Assembly (NCBI RefSeq): GCF_001625305.1
Contig: NW_017802469.1
Span: 160,967 to 224,966 of the forward strand
Reading direction: 5' to 3'
Source of the DNA: Branchiostoma belcheri
Lineage: Eukaryota; Chordata; Leptocardii; Amphioxiformes; Branchiostomatidae
DNA: 64,000 nt
The notes below the pieces were generated by a model that ran no database searches, had not been told where the DNA came from, and saw nothing but the letters and a program-made list of their open reading frames with translations. This document shows positions 34,372 through 46,488 of this stretch, one piece after another. The position numbers and the translations under genes are program-made. Position 1 is the stretch's first letter. The number at the start of each line of letters is the position of its first letter.

Positions 34372-34679
34372 GTAAACATTAATTCTTAAATTGACTACAG
34401 ACGAAAGTGTAGATTTTTTAAATCAAGACCTTTACTCTGAAGGATAATGGTGACTACAAGTAGTATGCAGATGGTGGTTCCAATCACCAACAGCTAGCTG
34501 GGATTCGAACCCCTGACCACCTGGTTCCTAGACAGTGGTATGCTATGAAGAGCCCAGGCCTTACATGTACATTGGTTGGCCCCGTAAAAGACAGTTACCG
34601 ATGATATATTTATGTCAGGTATAAGACTGAGAAATTTGTCTGCTGGTGTACTTAAAACTTTTTTTTTTCTTCTCTACAG
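34372..34679 (+). other. Candidate intron with a tRNA-like SINE scrap
   Basis: Ends with a long T tract and CTCTACAG. At 34491-34560 the minus strand carries CAGGTGGTCAGGGGTTCGAA, a tRNA B-box-like stretch, probably a degraded SINE head. Confidence 0.45.
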
Positions 34680-34794
34680 CCTCAAGACATAGAGTCTCAG
34701 AGTCACACCTTCAAACTTAAGACATTCAACAAAAGACCCAAGAGTTGCAGTCTGTGTAAACAAGTCATCTGGAACGAAGGGCTTTCCTGCAGAG
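34680..34794 (+). CDS. Tensin exon: first part of the C1 domain
   Basis: After TTCTCTACAG the frame opens PQDIESQSHTFKLKTF and closes GLSCR, followed by GAG|GTGAGA. The 115 nt begin in phase 0 and leave one base for the next exon. It supplies the first C1 histidine (SHTF) and the first three C1 cysteines (CSLCKQ and SCR). With the next two exons the ligand pattern is H-x13-C-x2-C-x10-C-x2-C-x4-H-x2-C-x7-C, the spacing I associate with the tensin C1 domain rather than the longer C1 loops of protein kinase C. Tensins link integrin adhesions to actin, and the C1 domain is N-terminal to the PTP-like domain. The paralogue cannot be assigned. Confidence 0.88.
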
Positions 34795-34979
34795 GTGAGA
34801 CTAGATTTATTATTTCAAACTGAGGATTTATTATGTTTACCTTGAAATAAAGTATGACAAAGGAGAGGAATTTTACACGAAAATTATTATAATTTGAATT
34901 TAGAAAACCATAAATTTAACTAGATTATGCTAATTATGACCTTATTTCCATAGTCAATGAGAAAAAAAAAACATTTAGA

Positions 34980-35560
34980 AAACTCATATATTTCATGGAG
35001 GTATGAAATCTCCGAATTCTCGTTACCTTTGCAGAGGTAAACGTATTGCTTTTGCTAAGTTTCCTCTTCTTCCTCTTCTTCTTCTCCAAACATGTAAAAA
35101 ACATTATCTTCACAACTACAGGTGGGGAACACTTGAAATTTGGCATGATGGTAGTTCGGTACCTAAGACACTGAACCATGTTGAACTTCATTTTGTCCCT
35201 AATAGACATTTAAAAATGGTTTTACTGGCGAAAATTTGGCGAAAAAAGCTGTGTTTTAATCCTAAAATAGAACTTTAGAAACTGTATAGAATTTCAGAAC
35301 TACGTTCGAAACCCGAATTGAGTTTGACTACCATGTTCATTTTGAGAAACAACTTTAGAAACTGTATAGAATTTCAGAGCTACATTTGAAACCCGAATTG
35401 AGTTTGACTACCATGTCCCATATAGGTATTTATATGATTTTATTGGTGAAAATTGGGTGACAAAAAGCTGCGTTTTAAGCCCAAAATCAAAGTTAAGAAA
35501 CTGTATAGAATTTTAGAACTACGTTCGAAATCTGAATTGAGTTTGACAACCACAGGTCAC
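34980..35560 (+). repeat. Repeat element with internal triplication
   Basis: The left end TATATTTCATGGAGGTATGA resembles the terminus at 3900 and 28090. Inside, AGAAACTGTATAGAATTT plus AATTGAGTTTGAC recurs three times (about 35277, 35355 and 35498). The phrase GGTGGGGAACACTTGAAATT resembles text in the element at 23633-24182. Confidence 0.6.
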
Positions 35561-37099
35561 AGAACCCAACCTGCGGATGGAGGGTAGTTCAAATTTTATT
35601 GATATTTCGTTTCCTGTAAATGAGATGGTTGACAGTGACGGATACGAAATGACTCTTTCGTGATGACATAATCAGGTATCTTGTCAGGTATCTTGTCAGA
35701 AAACTTGTCAGAGGGAATGAAGGATGACTGTCTCTAGCCAGACTCCAATGGATTCTTGGAGCCTGTTGCAAATTGCAATTCTATGGCCGGCTAACTCGGC
35801 TAATGAAGGATCACTGTAAAGTCCTTACGTATTCATTAATAAAATTGATTATGTTGAATTGTGTAGTAAGCCAATCTTATAGTAGTAGTCAAAGATTTTG
35901 CAATTTTTGAGTATAGAAAATGAATGTGATACATGTATACAAAATTACTTCTACTTTTAGTTTTGCTTTCTGTTAAATTGAAACTTCCCCCATATTACTA
36001 TAATGATGAAAATACAGTCATATTTTGCAATGACTCAGCATCAAATCAATTATGATCAAGGCTAAGCCTTAGATTCCTACACTAATTTTTCAGAGATAAC
36101 TTTCCCTATGCAAATGTTTTCATGGAAACTGATATAGCGTTACCCCATACAAATCTGGGGCTAAAGAATGAATGAAAGAACATAATGGGCACTTAGGCCA
36201 GAAAGAATGGAATTTGTCCAACATTAGGCATTCATATCTTTCACCAGACACTGTCTAAACTTTTGCCCTGCCCTGTCTGCAGGTGGTAGACACATTTCAA
36301 ACAGGAAATGCAGGGAATTATGGGACAAATCATGCAGGAAATTCTTGATTTCCTGCCCTGTCAGACAGCCTGTGATTTATGACCTTGAAATAATTCCTCA
36401 TATCATACTTTTACAAGTTTTAATACATTTAATCTCTTCACCATCATCATATATCATCATTTAATCTCTTAGATAAATATTAGTAATTTATTTAACTGTT
36501 TTTAAAGGCTCTTACTAACTGAGTGTTGTAGGTTTTAAAAAGATGACAGAAAAGTAGAGTAGTTGGTTGTTTTGGTAAGAAAGTGGGTCAGACGTGCCCT
36601 TGAGGCAAAAATACCTTTTCACGCCTTGTAGAAATAGTCATTATCACTTATCAGTGTGTAATTTATGTGTCTGAAGAGGGTGACACACACTTGTAATGCA
36701 CCACACCAACTTTCTGTAGGTACTCTAACATTCAGAAAACAAACTATTACAAAGTGACAAGGATTTAAAAGAGATGGACTAAGACTTTCTTTGTTAAAAC
36801 ATCATTAATACAGAAGGACATCTAAACATCAGTAAATCTTTCCAGGTCTTTGCTTCAGCACATTGGACAAGTAGAAGGATTGTGGAAAGGTGATGAAGTC
36901 TTTAAAGTACTTAAAGTTAATTCAGATAAACAAGAATGACAATTGATAAGATTGTGACTTGCCAACTGTGCTAGAAATATAATTATATATACAATACCCT
37001 CTATAATAGGTTGTCTTCAGGCTAATCTTAAACACACCACACTCAAGTATGGTAAACTAAACCAACAGTCATTCAAAGGCTTGATGCCTACAACACACA

Positions 37100-37480
37100 T
37101 AGTGCTATGTACCAAAACCCACATTTAGGTTCAGGTCTGGATTCAAGTCCAGAGGTTTAGGTTCAGTTCCGGACTCGTAAGTCTGGACCTAAACCCATGG
37201 CATTATACAAAATTGCATGTTGTAAACCTTGCAATCTTGTCTCAGTGAAACTTTGGCCACGTAACATGGAGGCTGATACTTGACAATGCCTAATGACAAT
37301 GTTTTCTTGCAATCTATGGAAGGTTTTAGGTGGCTTGGAAAGAACAGGGTGTACATGTGTGACATGTTTTTTTTTGTAATAAGTCCGGAATAGGTTCTTG
37401 ACTTTTAGTTTTTTTTTGGACTTGAACCTAAACACTTTTTCAAGTCTGAAACCGGTCCAGCGAACCGGTACACAGCACTA
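37100..37480 (-). mobile_element. Family E MITE, copy 1, with 8-bp target duplication
   Basis: Ends TAGTGCTATGTACC and GGTACACAGCACTA. AACACACA lies immediately on both sides, a perfect octamer duplication typical of hAT insertion. The interior has many GGTCCGGA/TCCGGAC half-sites forming nested inverted repeats. Confidence 0.88.
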
Positions 37481-37814
37481 AACACACAGTATACTAGTTA
37501 GGCTTTTTTTGGTCAATTGACAGCTCAACAAGATAGATAGTAAATGGTAAAACAAACAATCAGTTCTAAAGGTGCAATCACAGTTTTGGACTGAACTGTC
37601 CTTGGTGCTAGATGAATATCCATTGGTTATCCACTGGCATTCATGATCAAGCATCTTTGAAAGTGTTAGTACAGTATTTCTTAGCATGTCGTAATGGATT
37701 GTACAGTTAGGCAATCTGGCTCTTGTTCAATAAATTTCTAAATGTACTCTAGCTTGTTTTGCAATATTTGCTATAGTCTGAAAAATTGTACATGTATTAT
37801 TTGTTTGTTTTGCA

Positions 37815-38174
37815 TTACCGGTAAACCGCCTTTTAGGCGTAACACACCAGTTTTGTACATGTACAAGCTGCGTAAGACCGGACTGTAAGGTTTGAACCAC
37901 TCACACCGGGAAGGTCCTCTACTCTTTTCGATAAGTGCAGTGGGTTCTTTAACATGCGTGGGGTGTGGCTCTCCCCAAATACAGGACCTCCATTTAACGT
38001 CCTGTCCGAGGGACGTCCCTAACCAAAGCTAGGTACTCATTTTCAAGTGAAGTGAGGAAAGTTGTGTAAAATGCCTTTCCCAAGGGCACAAGATCGGTGA
38101 CATGGGCAGGATTTGAACCCGCGACCTCTTGGGTGTGAGCCGAACGCGCTACCAACTGCGCCACACGACCCCAC
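37815..38174 (-). mobile_element. Long tRNA-derived SINE with LINE-like tail
   Basis: On the minus strand the head is GGGGTCGTGTGGCGCAGTTG with A box GGCGCAGTTGGTAGCGCG and B box GCGGGTTCAAATCC. A body of about 220 bp contains CAGTGGGTTCTTTAACATG in complement. The tail CTGGTGTGTTACGCCTAAAA to GGCGGTTTACCGG resembles the LINE tail at about 29790-29820. It is the most complete SINE in the window. Confidence 0.8.
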
Positions 38175-38472
38175 ATTATTATAATATACAGATATTAAAT
38201 GTTATAGAGCTGCCATACCATCAATGTTATCATCATAGATTATCAAAATACCCTTCTGTTTTTATTATGTTCTGAAATAACAAATTAAGTTAGAAATGCA
38301 ATACGTTGTTATTGTAACGTCCCAGCCCTACATTTTACATGGGGGTAATCAATTAACTAAGACAGTTCCTATGGAGACAGGTTTAATTAATCCCTCCAGA
38401 TTAACGATTTATCTCATAAGACATCTTGTATTAAGACAGTAATTCATCAGGTATGACTTGGAAGGTGACCCA

Positions 38473-38818
38473 GGGCTGGAAATGCTGGATGCATGTGCAC
38501 CTTAGTGCACCCAAAATTGGAGCTGTGCACCCAATTTTTTTCAGTGGGTGCACTGGTGCACCCAAATATTTTGTAGGTATTTTTTTTTACATATCAAATG
38601 AATATAGTATACAGAATATTCTTGGCATCTAAGTGTCAGAAAAATAATAAAATCTTTCTTGTAGTACTTGAGTAAGATTTTGAAGTTATCTCCCATTTCA
38701 GATTCAAGCTCAGAAGAGAAGCAGTAAGATCTCTAATTATGTTTTGTTTTATATGGTGCACCTGATTTTTTAGGTTAGGTGCACCAGTGCAACTATTCCC
38801 AAAATGAATTTCGAGCCC
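38473..38818 (+). mobile_element. Family I MITE, copy 2
   Basis: Left end GGGCTGGAAATGCTGG and right end AATTTCGAGCCC. GTGACC-A sequences on both sides suggest a target duplication of about 8 bp. It lacks the internal expansion of copy 1. Confidence 0.7.
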
Positions 38819-39029
38819 TGTGACCAGTATGTTATGTTTGTAATCTTCAAACTTTTAACTTTTGTAAAAGGATAAAAACACATAAATATTTTATAAGCTT
38901 GGATAGTCTGTATGACAGTATGGCTAATGTTTCTTGTGTTCTAGTTTTAGGAGAAGAGACACTGTCAGTAAGGCAAATTTTTGTACATTAGGAAGAAGAC
39001 TATTGGCCAACCAATGAGCAACTCAAGTC

Positions 39030-39375
39030 ATTAAGGCCTAGGGAAAAAAATTGTGTTTCCTGTTTCCTGACCAACCCTAGAAAAAACTGCTGACCCTAGG
39101 CTTTTTTTGGGGTGGACCCCTGCAATTGACATAAATATTTTGAGCTGATTGATCTGTTCTACTTCCATGATCTAATACCTGAGTGATGAAACTTTGTACA
39201 AGCGGTTTTCCAACATTGACATTAAAAATATATATGACATCTTGCAAGTTGGATCACTAGAGATTGCCAAAGTCTAATAAAAAAAAAAGAAATAAAGAAA
39301 GATAATCCCTACCTACCAACCTTAATTTTTTCAGGACTGAAACAGGAAACTTAAAATTTCTTTCCTTGGCTTAAG
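39030..39375 (+). mobile_element. Family L MITE, copy 1
   Basis: Inverted ends are visible as AGGCCTAGGGAAAAAAATTG with TGTTTCCTGTTTC, and GAAACAGGAAACTTAAAATT with CCTTGGCTTAAG. TTAA flanks both sides. The second copy is at 43885-44236. Confidence 0.7.
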
Positions 39376-40081
39376 ATCAATGAAAGATCACTGTAAGACA
39401 TTTGAGACATCTGTCAATTTTTTTTTATGTTTAGTGGTCCTTCAATGTGTAAAATTCCTGAAAATGCTAGTGTTATGTTGTCAGTATTGGTATGAAGACT
39501 CAGTATTAGAAATACCCATCTGCAGTGTGCATTTTGCAGTGACATTTTCAATATAGCAGAAGAAAAATGAAGCAACCTGCAATTTTGCAGACTGAAAAAA
39601 AGGCTCAGGCTTCAATGGTTTAGGCATGATATTGTTCAAGAGCTTTTGTATTCACTATATTCCATGTAAAATGTTTGCCACCTTTCAAGTTTGTATATGC
39701 CATAAGTTTAGGTCCAGACTTGCAAGTGTGTTTTTGCAGAAAGTATTTGTGAATTGCAGAATAAAATGTTGACATTTTGTAATATTACAAAACACTAAAG
39801 AAAGTTATTTCTAACACTGAGACTTTCCCACTGCACAACTCCCCCCCCCCCTTGCCATTCTTTAGCACAATTAATAACTGTCCTGTTCTAACAACGCAGG
39901 CCGTCACAGTCTGACCTCAGGCATGTTTGGCAGCACTGCTGGATGTGATCTGATTGGATAAGTAGCCAATATAAATGTAGCCTTTGACGGCCCAGCTCTG
40001 CAGCGTTAATAATACATGAGACGAGTATCTGTGCACCTTTGTCTGGCACTGATTGTTTTTCTCTTCTTCTTTCCCTTCCAG

Positions 40082-40119
40082 TCTGCAAATATGCCTGCCA
40101 TCGGAAGTGTGAGCCCAGG
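40082..40119 (+). CDS. Tensin exon: second part of the C1 domain
   Basis: A 38-nt exon between CCCTTCCAG and the perfect donor AGG|GTAAGT. The first two bases complete a valine codon, then the frame reads CKYACHRKCEPR, ending in phase 0. It supplies the fourth cysteine of the domain (CRVC joined across the intron), the second ligand histidine (ACH) and the following cysteine (RKC). Such a small exon would be missed by length-based gene finders. The phase on both sides agrees exactly with its neighbours, which is the main evidence together with the preserved zinc-ligand spacing. Confidence 0.88.
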
Positions 40120-40186
40120 GTAAGTTGACGTTCCTTTAATTCGATTAACGTATCGTTCAAGCTTGCATAAGCTAGGAAATGCTATT

Positions 40187-40530
40187 GTTACCTCCATGAA
40201 AAATGGAGGTATTGTTTTTGGCGTGTCTGTGTGTGTGTGTGTATGTCTGTGTGTGTTTCCGCAACTTTGTGGTCAGCATATCTTCAGAACGCCTTTATGG
40301 ATTGTGATGATGTTTGGTATGTTGGCAAGTCTAAGAAAGACAAAGGTCAAGGTCAAATATGGGCCTCCTGGTGGCTGACCTTGGTACTGCAGCAGAACTT
40401 CCGGTTTTTGTATTTTTTGTCCTGAACATGTTATGTTTCTTGAGTTTTTGGTGACAGATAGCTTTTTCTGTCAGGAATAAGTGGTGTGGGTTTGGTCCCC
40501 CTAGCGGCTTGTTGTTGCCATAGAGTGAGG
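40187..40530 (+). mobile_element. Family F-related element, partial
   Basis: Starts TTACCTCCATGAAAAATGGA, a small hairpin, followed by a TG microsatellite. It shares GGTACTGCAGCAGAACTTCC and CCCCCTAGCGGCTTGTT with 61062-61376 and, in complement, with 1690-2060. Confidence 0.65.
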
Positions 40531-41033
40531 TCGATTAAGGATCATTTTTGTACTGTAATTCTTCAGCAAGGTTGCAAATATGTAGTTCAATGGTAAATAA
40601 AACTAGCTCCACAAAACTGCAATTAAAAAAAATGTTCAATAAGAAAACTGTCACTGATGTTTGGAAACAGGGTAGACATATGTAGTATGAATAAGATATA
40701 CTTGATCATTCAAGCATGATTTACTTATTTCATAATTAGAAACAAAGAAAAAGCAAAGACTTTTTTGTATATATTTGAATGGTACAGCTTGATTGATCTG
40801 TAGTATCTGCTTGCCTTTACTAGAAGAGCCACCTAGAGGTTGGGGGTAGAAGTGCAAGCATAAGTTCTATCCACCAATGGATCAATATTTTCTGTGGTTG
40901 TAGTGGAATTTTGATAACAGCTTTATTGAGATTTCTAGCAATAGGTTATTAGATTCAAGACTTTAAATAAATTTTTGGATTTGATTCAGAACCTGATTTT
41001 TTTTCAAATCAGAAAAGAATCCAGAACAATTGT

Positions 41034-41396
41034 TTAAAGGCATCCAATGCGATTTCAGGGCAGCAAAATTGGAAATATTCTGAATAATACAATCTTTGTG
41101 ATATTGACACATACTGCTTCACATTAGCACATTTTAATCAGTATTTCATACTTTGGGCTATTAAAACTGTGGAAACAAGTCCAAAGATGAGTCCTTTGAT
41201 TTCTGGGTGGCACCCTAAAAATCAGCCCAGGGCCCTTCCAGTAACCATTTTCTGTCAGAATTTTGGGAATTTTTGCTCCATGAGGGTCAATATACATTGG
41301 GACAGTGTGGTTTCAACTCAGTATGTAGATAAATGACTAGAGTATTGGTTTGAAAAAATCTGTTTTCCAAGCCCTAAAAACTGCAATGGTATGGCC
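41034..41396 (-). mobile_element. Family J MITE, copy 2
   Basis: Complement of 16479-16838 with moderate divergence; both ends present. Confidence 0.75.
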
Positions 41397-41710
41397 CAAG
41401 AAAGATAATTCCAGTTCAAAATAAGAAATCAATGCTATATCAGCTGGATGTAATTTTACGACGCAGGGCTAGATGTATATTTGGTAGTTTGATGACAGAA
41501 GAACATTGCTGGGATGGTACCTCTCTGTCTGTCTGTATTGTTGTACGCTGCATCTCATTGCAAAATCAATAGGTGTAATTCTTCCAGGTAGTTTACTGGT
41601 CTTGTTCTATCTGTGGCTGTGGCTATTGTAAAGCCGTTAATGTCATAGCAATATACGGTATGTTGTGGTATGGGATAGGCTGGACAAGTTGGGTAGTACC
41701 AAAAAACTTA

Positions 41711-42099
41711 AGGCCACAGCAAGTAATTTTTATGGATGACATCAGCGTGCGCATTAATTTTCGCCTAATTTTGGAAAAAAAAAAAGAAATTTTGTTGCCT
41801 TCTGCCGAAAATGGGCAAAGATGTCTGTCGCCATGCCGGAAGGTGGATGGCAGATAACTATGAAGAGAGGAGACAAGAAAAGGCTCTGACTTAATGTTAT
41901 GTTTCTTACTTTGATGCAGTGATATGTGATGCTGGCTGTGTATATGTGATGTTCCCACTGAGTCAAAACCATTTGTACAATGTTTGAGTCAGAATTTGAA
42001 AATGTAGGAACCTTTTTTGGCCTGCCTTGTTTTTTTTCGCCCGCATTAGATTTGGAGTCTGCGGAGGATGTCATCCATAAAATTTACTTGCTGTGGCCT
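41711..42099 (-). mobile_element. Family C MITE, copy 5
   Basis: Bounded by AGGCCACAGCAAGTAATTTT and AAATTTACTTGCTGTGGCCT. It is 389 bp in minus orientation. Confidence 0.85.
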
Positions 42100-42439
42100 A
42101 AGTTCTTATAATGCTCTTTGATGAACGTGATTTTGTAAGGAAGGATTTATGTAACATGAAAAATGAAAAATTAAGTTGAGGAATCAAATGGTTTTAGATA
42201 ATGAAGTGTATTTGACTAAGGATCATAGACAACTTAGGAGCTACCAAGTTACATAAAATTCTGATAATTTCTTGCATCTTCGCAGAATTTTTCCTCTAAA
42301 TTTCAGGTAAAATTTCTGAAATTTCAGGTAACTGATCAGGGTATTTTAGCCTCGCTAGTCAATTCTTTTCCTCATAAGTTTGTAATAAGAAGGAATGGTT
42401 TAGTTTCTGGAGATAAGCATTTGGTATGGGATGGTTGGT

Positions 42440-42640
42440 TCTTGCTTCCATTTTATGCCCTCGTCACCCTTAACACACATCCCAGGGCTCCGTGAATTTA
42501 ATTGCTTCCAATTTGATTTCCCCATTTATCACTTAGTTGGACTCTTCCGTCGGAGGGAAGTGCAGCATTATTATGTGGAGGAATCAATAATAATCTCATT
42601 CCGCTGATGGACCTTTGGTCCTGCTATGACACCAACATAC
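42440..42640. promoter_or_regulatory. Candidate intronic regulatory element
   Basis: Non-repetitive stretch with GAATTTAATTGCTTCCAATT, GGAGGAATCAATAATAATCT (a PBX/HOX-like ATCAATAA) and CATTCC (TEAD-like). It stands out from surrounding repeats by motif content only. Confidence 0.25.
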
Positions 42641-42792
42641 GTCTTCTCAAAAGTCATCCCAGGATGTCAGTTAGCTCTCAGCCTGTGGTCCATCTGTAAA
42701 TGCTATACCTGCTCTGTCCTACATGAACTAAGCCTTCAGAGGTAGAATAGAGTAGGTATGACTTTTATAGATAAAACCTAGGGTAAATAGTG

Positions 42793-43087
42793 GATCCTGG
42801 TGCAATAGCTCAATCAGTAGAGTGCGCGCTTTGTAACCAGGAGGTCGTGAGTTCAAACCCTGGCCGGGTCATACCAAAGTCTTTAAAAACGGTACATACG
42901 TACTGCTTTCTCGGTTTAGCACTCAGCATCTGCGAGAAAGAGTGTGGGAAGGTCAAACACACAACACTACCAGCGGACTAGCCCCCTGCTGTAGTGCCTT
43001 GCACAACTGTGTGTCGCCCAAGGGCTACAGGAATGGAGATGGGCACCACCCCCATGCTCTGCAAAGAGTAGAATGGGACTTTTAAGG
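42793..43087 (+). mobile_element. tRNA-derived SINE, second family
   Basis: The head reads GCAATAGCTCAATCAGTAGA (A box), TTTGTAACCAGG (tRNA-Thr-like anticodon region) and GTGAGTTCAAACCC (B box). The body contains CTAGCCCCCTGCTGTAGTGC and CGCCCAAGGGCTACAGGAAT and ends near GGGACTTTTAAG. Body and tail differ from the SINE at 37815. It may belong to the Deu-domain class known from amphioxus, which I could not verify. Confidence 0.7.
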
Positions 43088-43295
43088 TAGTGGATGCCAA
43101 CTCTAGGATGGGGCACGTGTCTCCATTTTCAGAATCGTAACTTTTAAAACAATTCTCAATTCAAGGATAAAGTTATTAGATTCAAGAAGAAAAAGTTCTG
43201 ATCTACATACAAAATGTTAATCCCAGCAATTGGGCTATTTCAGATAATAAAGAAGAAGTCAATCATGATCACATAGGATTAATTAGGTTATGCTT

Positions 43296-43660
43296 AGGCC
43301 ACACCAATTTAATTTCTTGGTTAACGGATTTTTCTAGAAAAATAATGGAGCGGGCGGGCGAAAAAAAAAAACAGGCCTAGGCATCGTATTATGGCCCAAA
43401 ATGGTACGATAGGAGCCATGAAGTCAACACACCAGGCTGGTTCAAAATTTAAACAATGAATTTTGAACTTTTAATAAAAAACCATTGCATTGAAAGATGG
43501 AATAACTGCAACAACTAGTAGGATGGAAAGGTCTGTTTTCAACTATTCAGGGCAAAATATGAGCATTTTGCAGTTGATTCTGGATTTTTATTTTTATTTG
43601 CAAATCAGAAAAAAATGAAGCGGCGAATCCGTTAACCAAGAAATTAAATTGGTGTGGCCT
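43296..43660 (+). mobile_element. Family D MITE, copy 7
   Basis: Ends AGGCCACACCAATTTAATTT and AAATTAAATTGGTGTGGCCT. It is closest to copy 1, sharing the variant TTCTTGGTTAACGGATTTT terminus. Confidence 0.85.
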
Positions 43661-43884
43661 TAAATGGAATAGAAATGATACTCCTGGATCTCGAGTTGTT
43701 TGTTTTTGTATACTAATGAAGTGATTTAGTTACTTATTATCAATTGGAAACATCTCTAAGCAAATAAACATACCTGCAGCAGACAAGACACTGCACAGCA
43801 GGAAGATGATAAGGTTGATTATTTTGTAAGTAGATAATTATTAAGTCTGGTCATCCTATAGTGGCCAACTCACAGGTACAAGGC

Positions 43885-44236
43885 CTAGGAAAAAAAATGT
43901 TGTGTTTCCTGTTTCCCAACCGACCGTAGAAAAACCTGCCGACCCTGGACTTTTTTTGGGGTGGACCCCTGCAAGGAACATGAATTTTTCGAGCTGATCA
44001 ACCTTTTCTAGCTCCATGATCTGACACCTGAGTGATAAAACATTGTATAATTGGTTTTGTAACATTGACATTGAAAATAAAAGTGTCCTCATGTATGTTT
44101 TACTTTGTTAAACTGTATTGTATAAGTTAGACCCATCTTTAGATATCACTGAAGTCTAAGAAAAAGATAATCCCTACCTACCGGCCCTAATATTTTCAGG
44201 ACTGAAACAGGAAACACAACATTTTTTTTCCTAGGC
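43885..44236 (-). mobile_element. Family L MITE, copy 2
   Basis: Inverted GGCCTAGGAAAAAAAATGTT and TTTTTTTTCCTAGGCC ends; interior GGACTTTTTTTGGGGTGGAC as in copy 1. Orientation is tentative because the element is nearly symmetric. Confidence 0.65.
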
Positions 44237-45060
44237 CCAATGTACCAGTAGGACTTGGAAACAGTCTGGCATCCCCACAGGCTATATTTTGGCTAACATG
44301 CTGTCTAAAAAGTGTGGCTTCAAGACAAAATGCATCTTTTTTTGTGGCTTTGTCCATGTTTGGATGATCATATGTGAAGTAAAGTGAAAATTCTTGGACC
44401 AGATTTTGCCTCTATGAGTATGAAAAAAGATTGTATTGAAGAAATGTAGAATATTATTGCAGCCACAGTTTATTGAAGAAAAATTGTCTCAATACAATTA
44501 ATACTAATAGATTAATTATGATGATGGATAGTGATATTGAGTAAGTGATTATGATGATATTTCTTGTTGTTATCAGGTTTGATAGCTTTATCCAAAGCGT
44601 TTGACTTGTTTTCAGTCAATGGCTCTTCCAAAGAGACATAGGGTCCTTTCTATTGATCAGTGAACAGTCCCCTTCCCAAGCTGTCAGCACCATACAAGTA
44701 TGAAATGGTCAGTCCCCCCACCTCTGCGTTTCTCTTCCAGCTGATCCCCTGACTGCCCATATTTGGGGTTGGGCTGATATTTTCAGGTCATTTGCATGAA
44801 AAGGAGGGCAGTGACACATGTGGTCCATTTGTGGTGAAACTGTGGCTTCTACCAAAACACCCCACAACGGCCCACAGATGTAACCCATTGGTCTTTGCTG
44901 TCAGTGGCATTTTGGATTGCTTCCCAGGGTTTTTCTGGTGCTCTGGAATTCCGTCTTCTTCTGTTTTTGGTGCGAGGATTTGGAGTGGCAGGCTTTCGGT
45001 CCCACTTTACGAGAAAGAGGGGTGATCTTGGAAGGAAAATGTTGAAAAGGTGAGAAGTCC

Positions 45061-45590
45061 AAGCTTGTTTTGGATGAAAAAAAAATCAGTTGTGGAATTT
45101 TTCACTTTTCATAAATATAATGGCTAGCCATTCCTATACTAATGCTGTCACAAGGTCTGTTCTCTTTTCCTCTGATTTTGGACGTTAAGAAAGCCACAAT
45201 ATTGTTGTAACTGTTTTGACAGTGAAGGCAAGCTTGTTTTGGATGAAAAAAATCAGTTGGGGAATTTTTCTCACAGATGTCTTCACTTTTCATAAATATG
45301 ATGTAACCATAATGCTGTCACAAGCTTTTCCTCTTTTCCTCTGAATTTTGGACTCAAAGAAAGCCACAATATTGTTCTAACTGTTTCGACAGTGAAGGCA
45401 AGCTTGTTTTGGATGAAAAAAATCAGTTATGGATTTTTTTTCTCACAGATGTCTTCGCTTTTCATAAATATAATGGTAGCCATTCTTAGACGAATGCTGA
45501 CACAAGGTTTTTTTCTATTTTCCTCTGAATTTTGGATTCAAAGAAGGCCACAATATTGTTGTAACTGTTTTGACAGTGAAGGCATCCCAG
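45061..45590. repeat. Three-unit tandem repeat, about 170 bp
   Basis: AAGCTTGTTTTGGATGAAAA occurs at about 45061, 45230 and 45401. Each unit includes CTTTTCATAAATAT and AAGCCACAATATTGTT (the last with AAGGCC). Non-coding. Confidence 0.85.
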
Positions 45591-46488
45591 TTAAGAGTCA
45601 GGACTTATCGTCCTTAGATAAGGGGTTGTAGCAAACTCCCAACTGATTTCAGGAATTTTGTTAGCATGAAGAGATTTTGACAGGGTTGTTAGTAATGGTG
45701 AACATCTTCCTTTGTAATTTTGTAGATTTTGCATCAGATGATTCTGACTTTGAATTGTCTGCTACTTTCACTATTGTGACTTGTACACATGTATCTTGAT
45801 TTTGTTCCTAAATAATAGTTTTAACCATAATGGGATGTCATGATAGCCTGAAATAACCTGATAGTTGGCCTGATAGCCTGAAATAACACTGGACATTTTA
45901 GAATATACCAGAATACCTAAATCAGATTGTAAGTTTTGTACTTCAAAGTTACACTAGACAATGGGTGATCGGATCACATTGTATTTTGGCTCCAGCTAGA
46001 CTTACAGTCTGTATTTGGCAAGAGTTTGCACCAAAAATGGCAGTCATTCTAAGGCTGTGTTTCCAAAGCCGGTTTCTCACAATTCCCGATGTTGTGACTG
46101 TTGAAACCCTGCGTTTTGACCCCTTTTAGGATGTTTACAGAGATGCGGGCCTGAGGTAAACAGTAACGGCCAGTGCCCGGCGATAATTTGCAAAGATCAG
46201 CGTCAGGAAGTCTACGTCTTTGTTAGTACTAATGAAAGATGTGGCTGTGGTTTGTCCACACAAAACCCTTTGATTCAGCCAGGCTGACAGAAATCAGCTC
46301 AGCAGTCGGTATCAACAATATAGAACACTACTATAGCCAGTAATGCTCTCAATATAGAACACTATTATACATGTAGGTAGTAATACCCTCAAAGCAGAGG
46401 CTATAAGCCTGTTTTCTATGTGTTCTTTTTTATCCTGGATACTCACAGAAAAGTAGACAAAATAGAAAACCCTGACAAAACACCTAAA

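Larger units (their letters stand above)
34795..40081 (+). other. Tensin intron between C1 exons 1 and 2
   Basis: A 5.3-kb intron (GTGAGA to CCCTTCCAG). Contents: a repeat with three copies of AGAAACTGTATAGAATTT (about 34980-35560), family E, a SINE, and families I and L. 35570-37099 and 39375-40081 show no recognised feature. Confidence 0.8.

Noticed and set aside
37994-38176. Frame containing RVAQLVARSAHTQEVAGSNPA, and a similar frame at 42790
   Set aside because: These are the well-known spurious translations of tRNA-like A and B boxes in SINEs.
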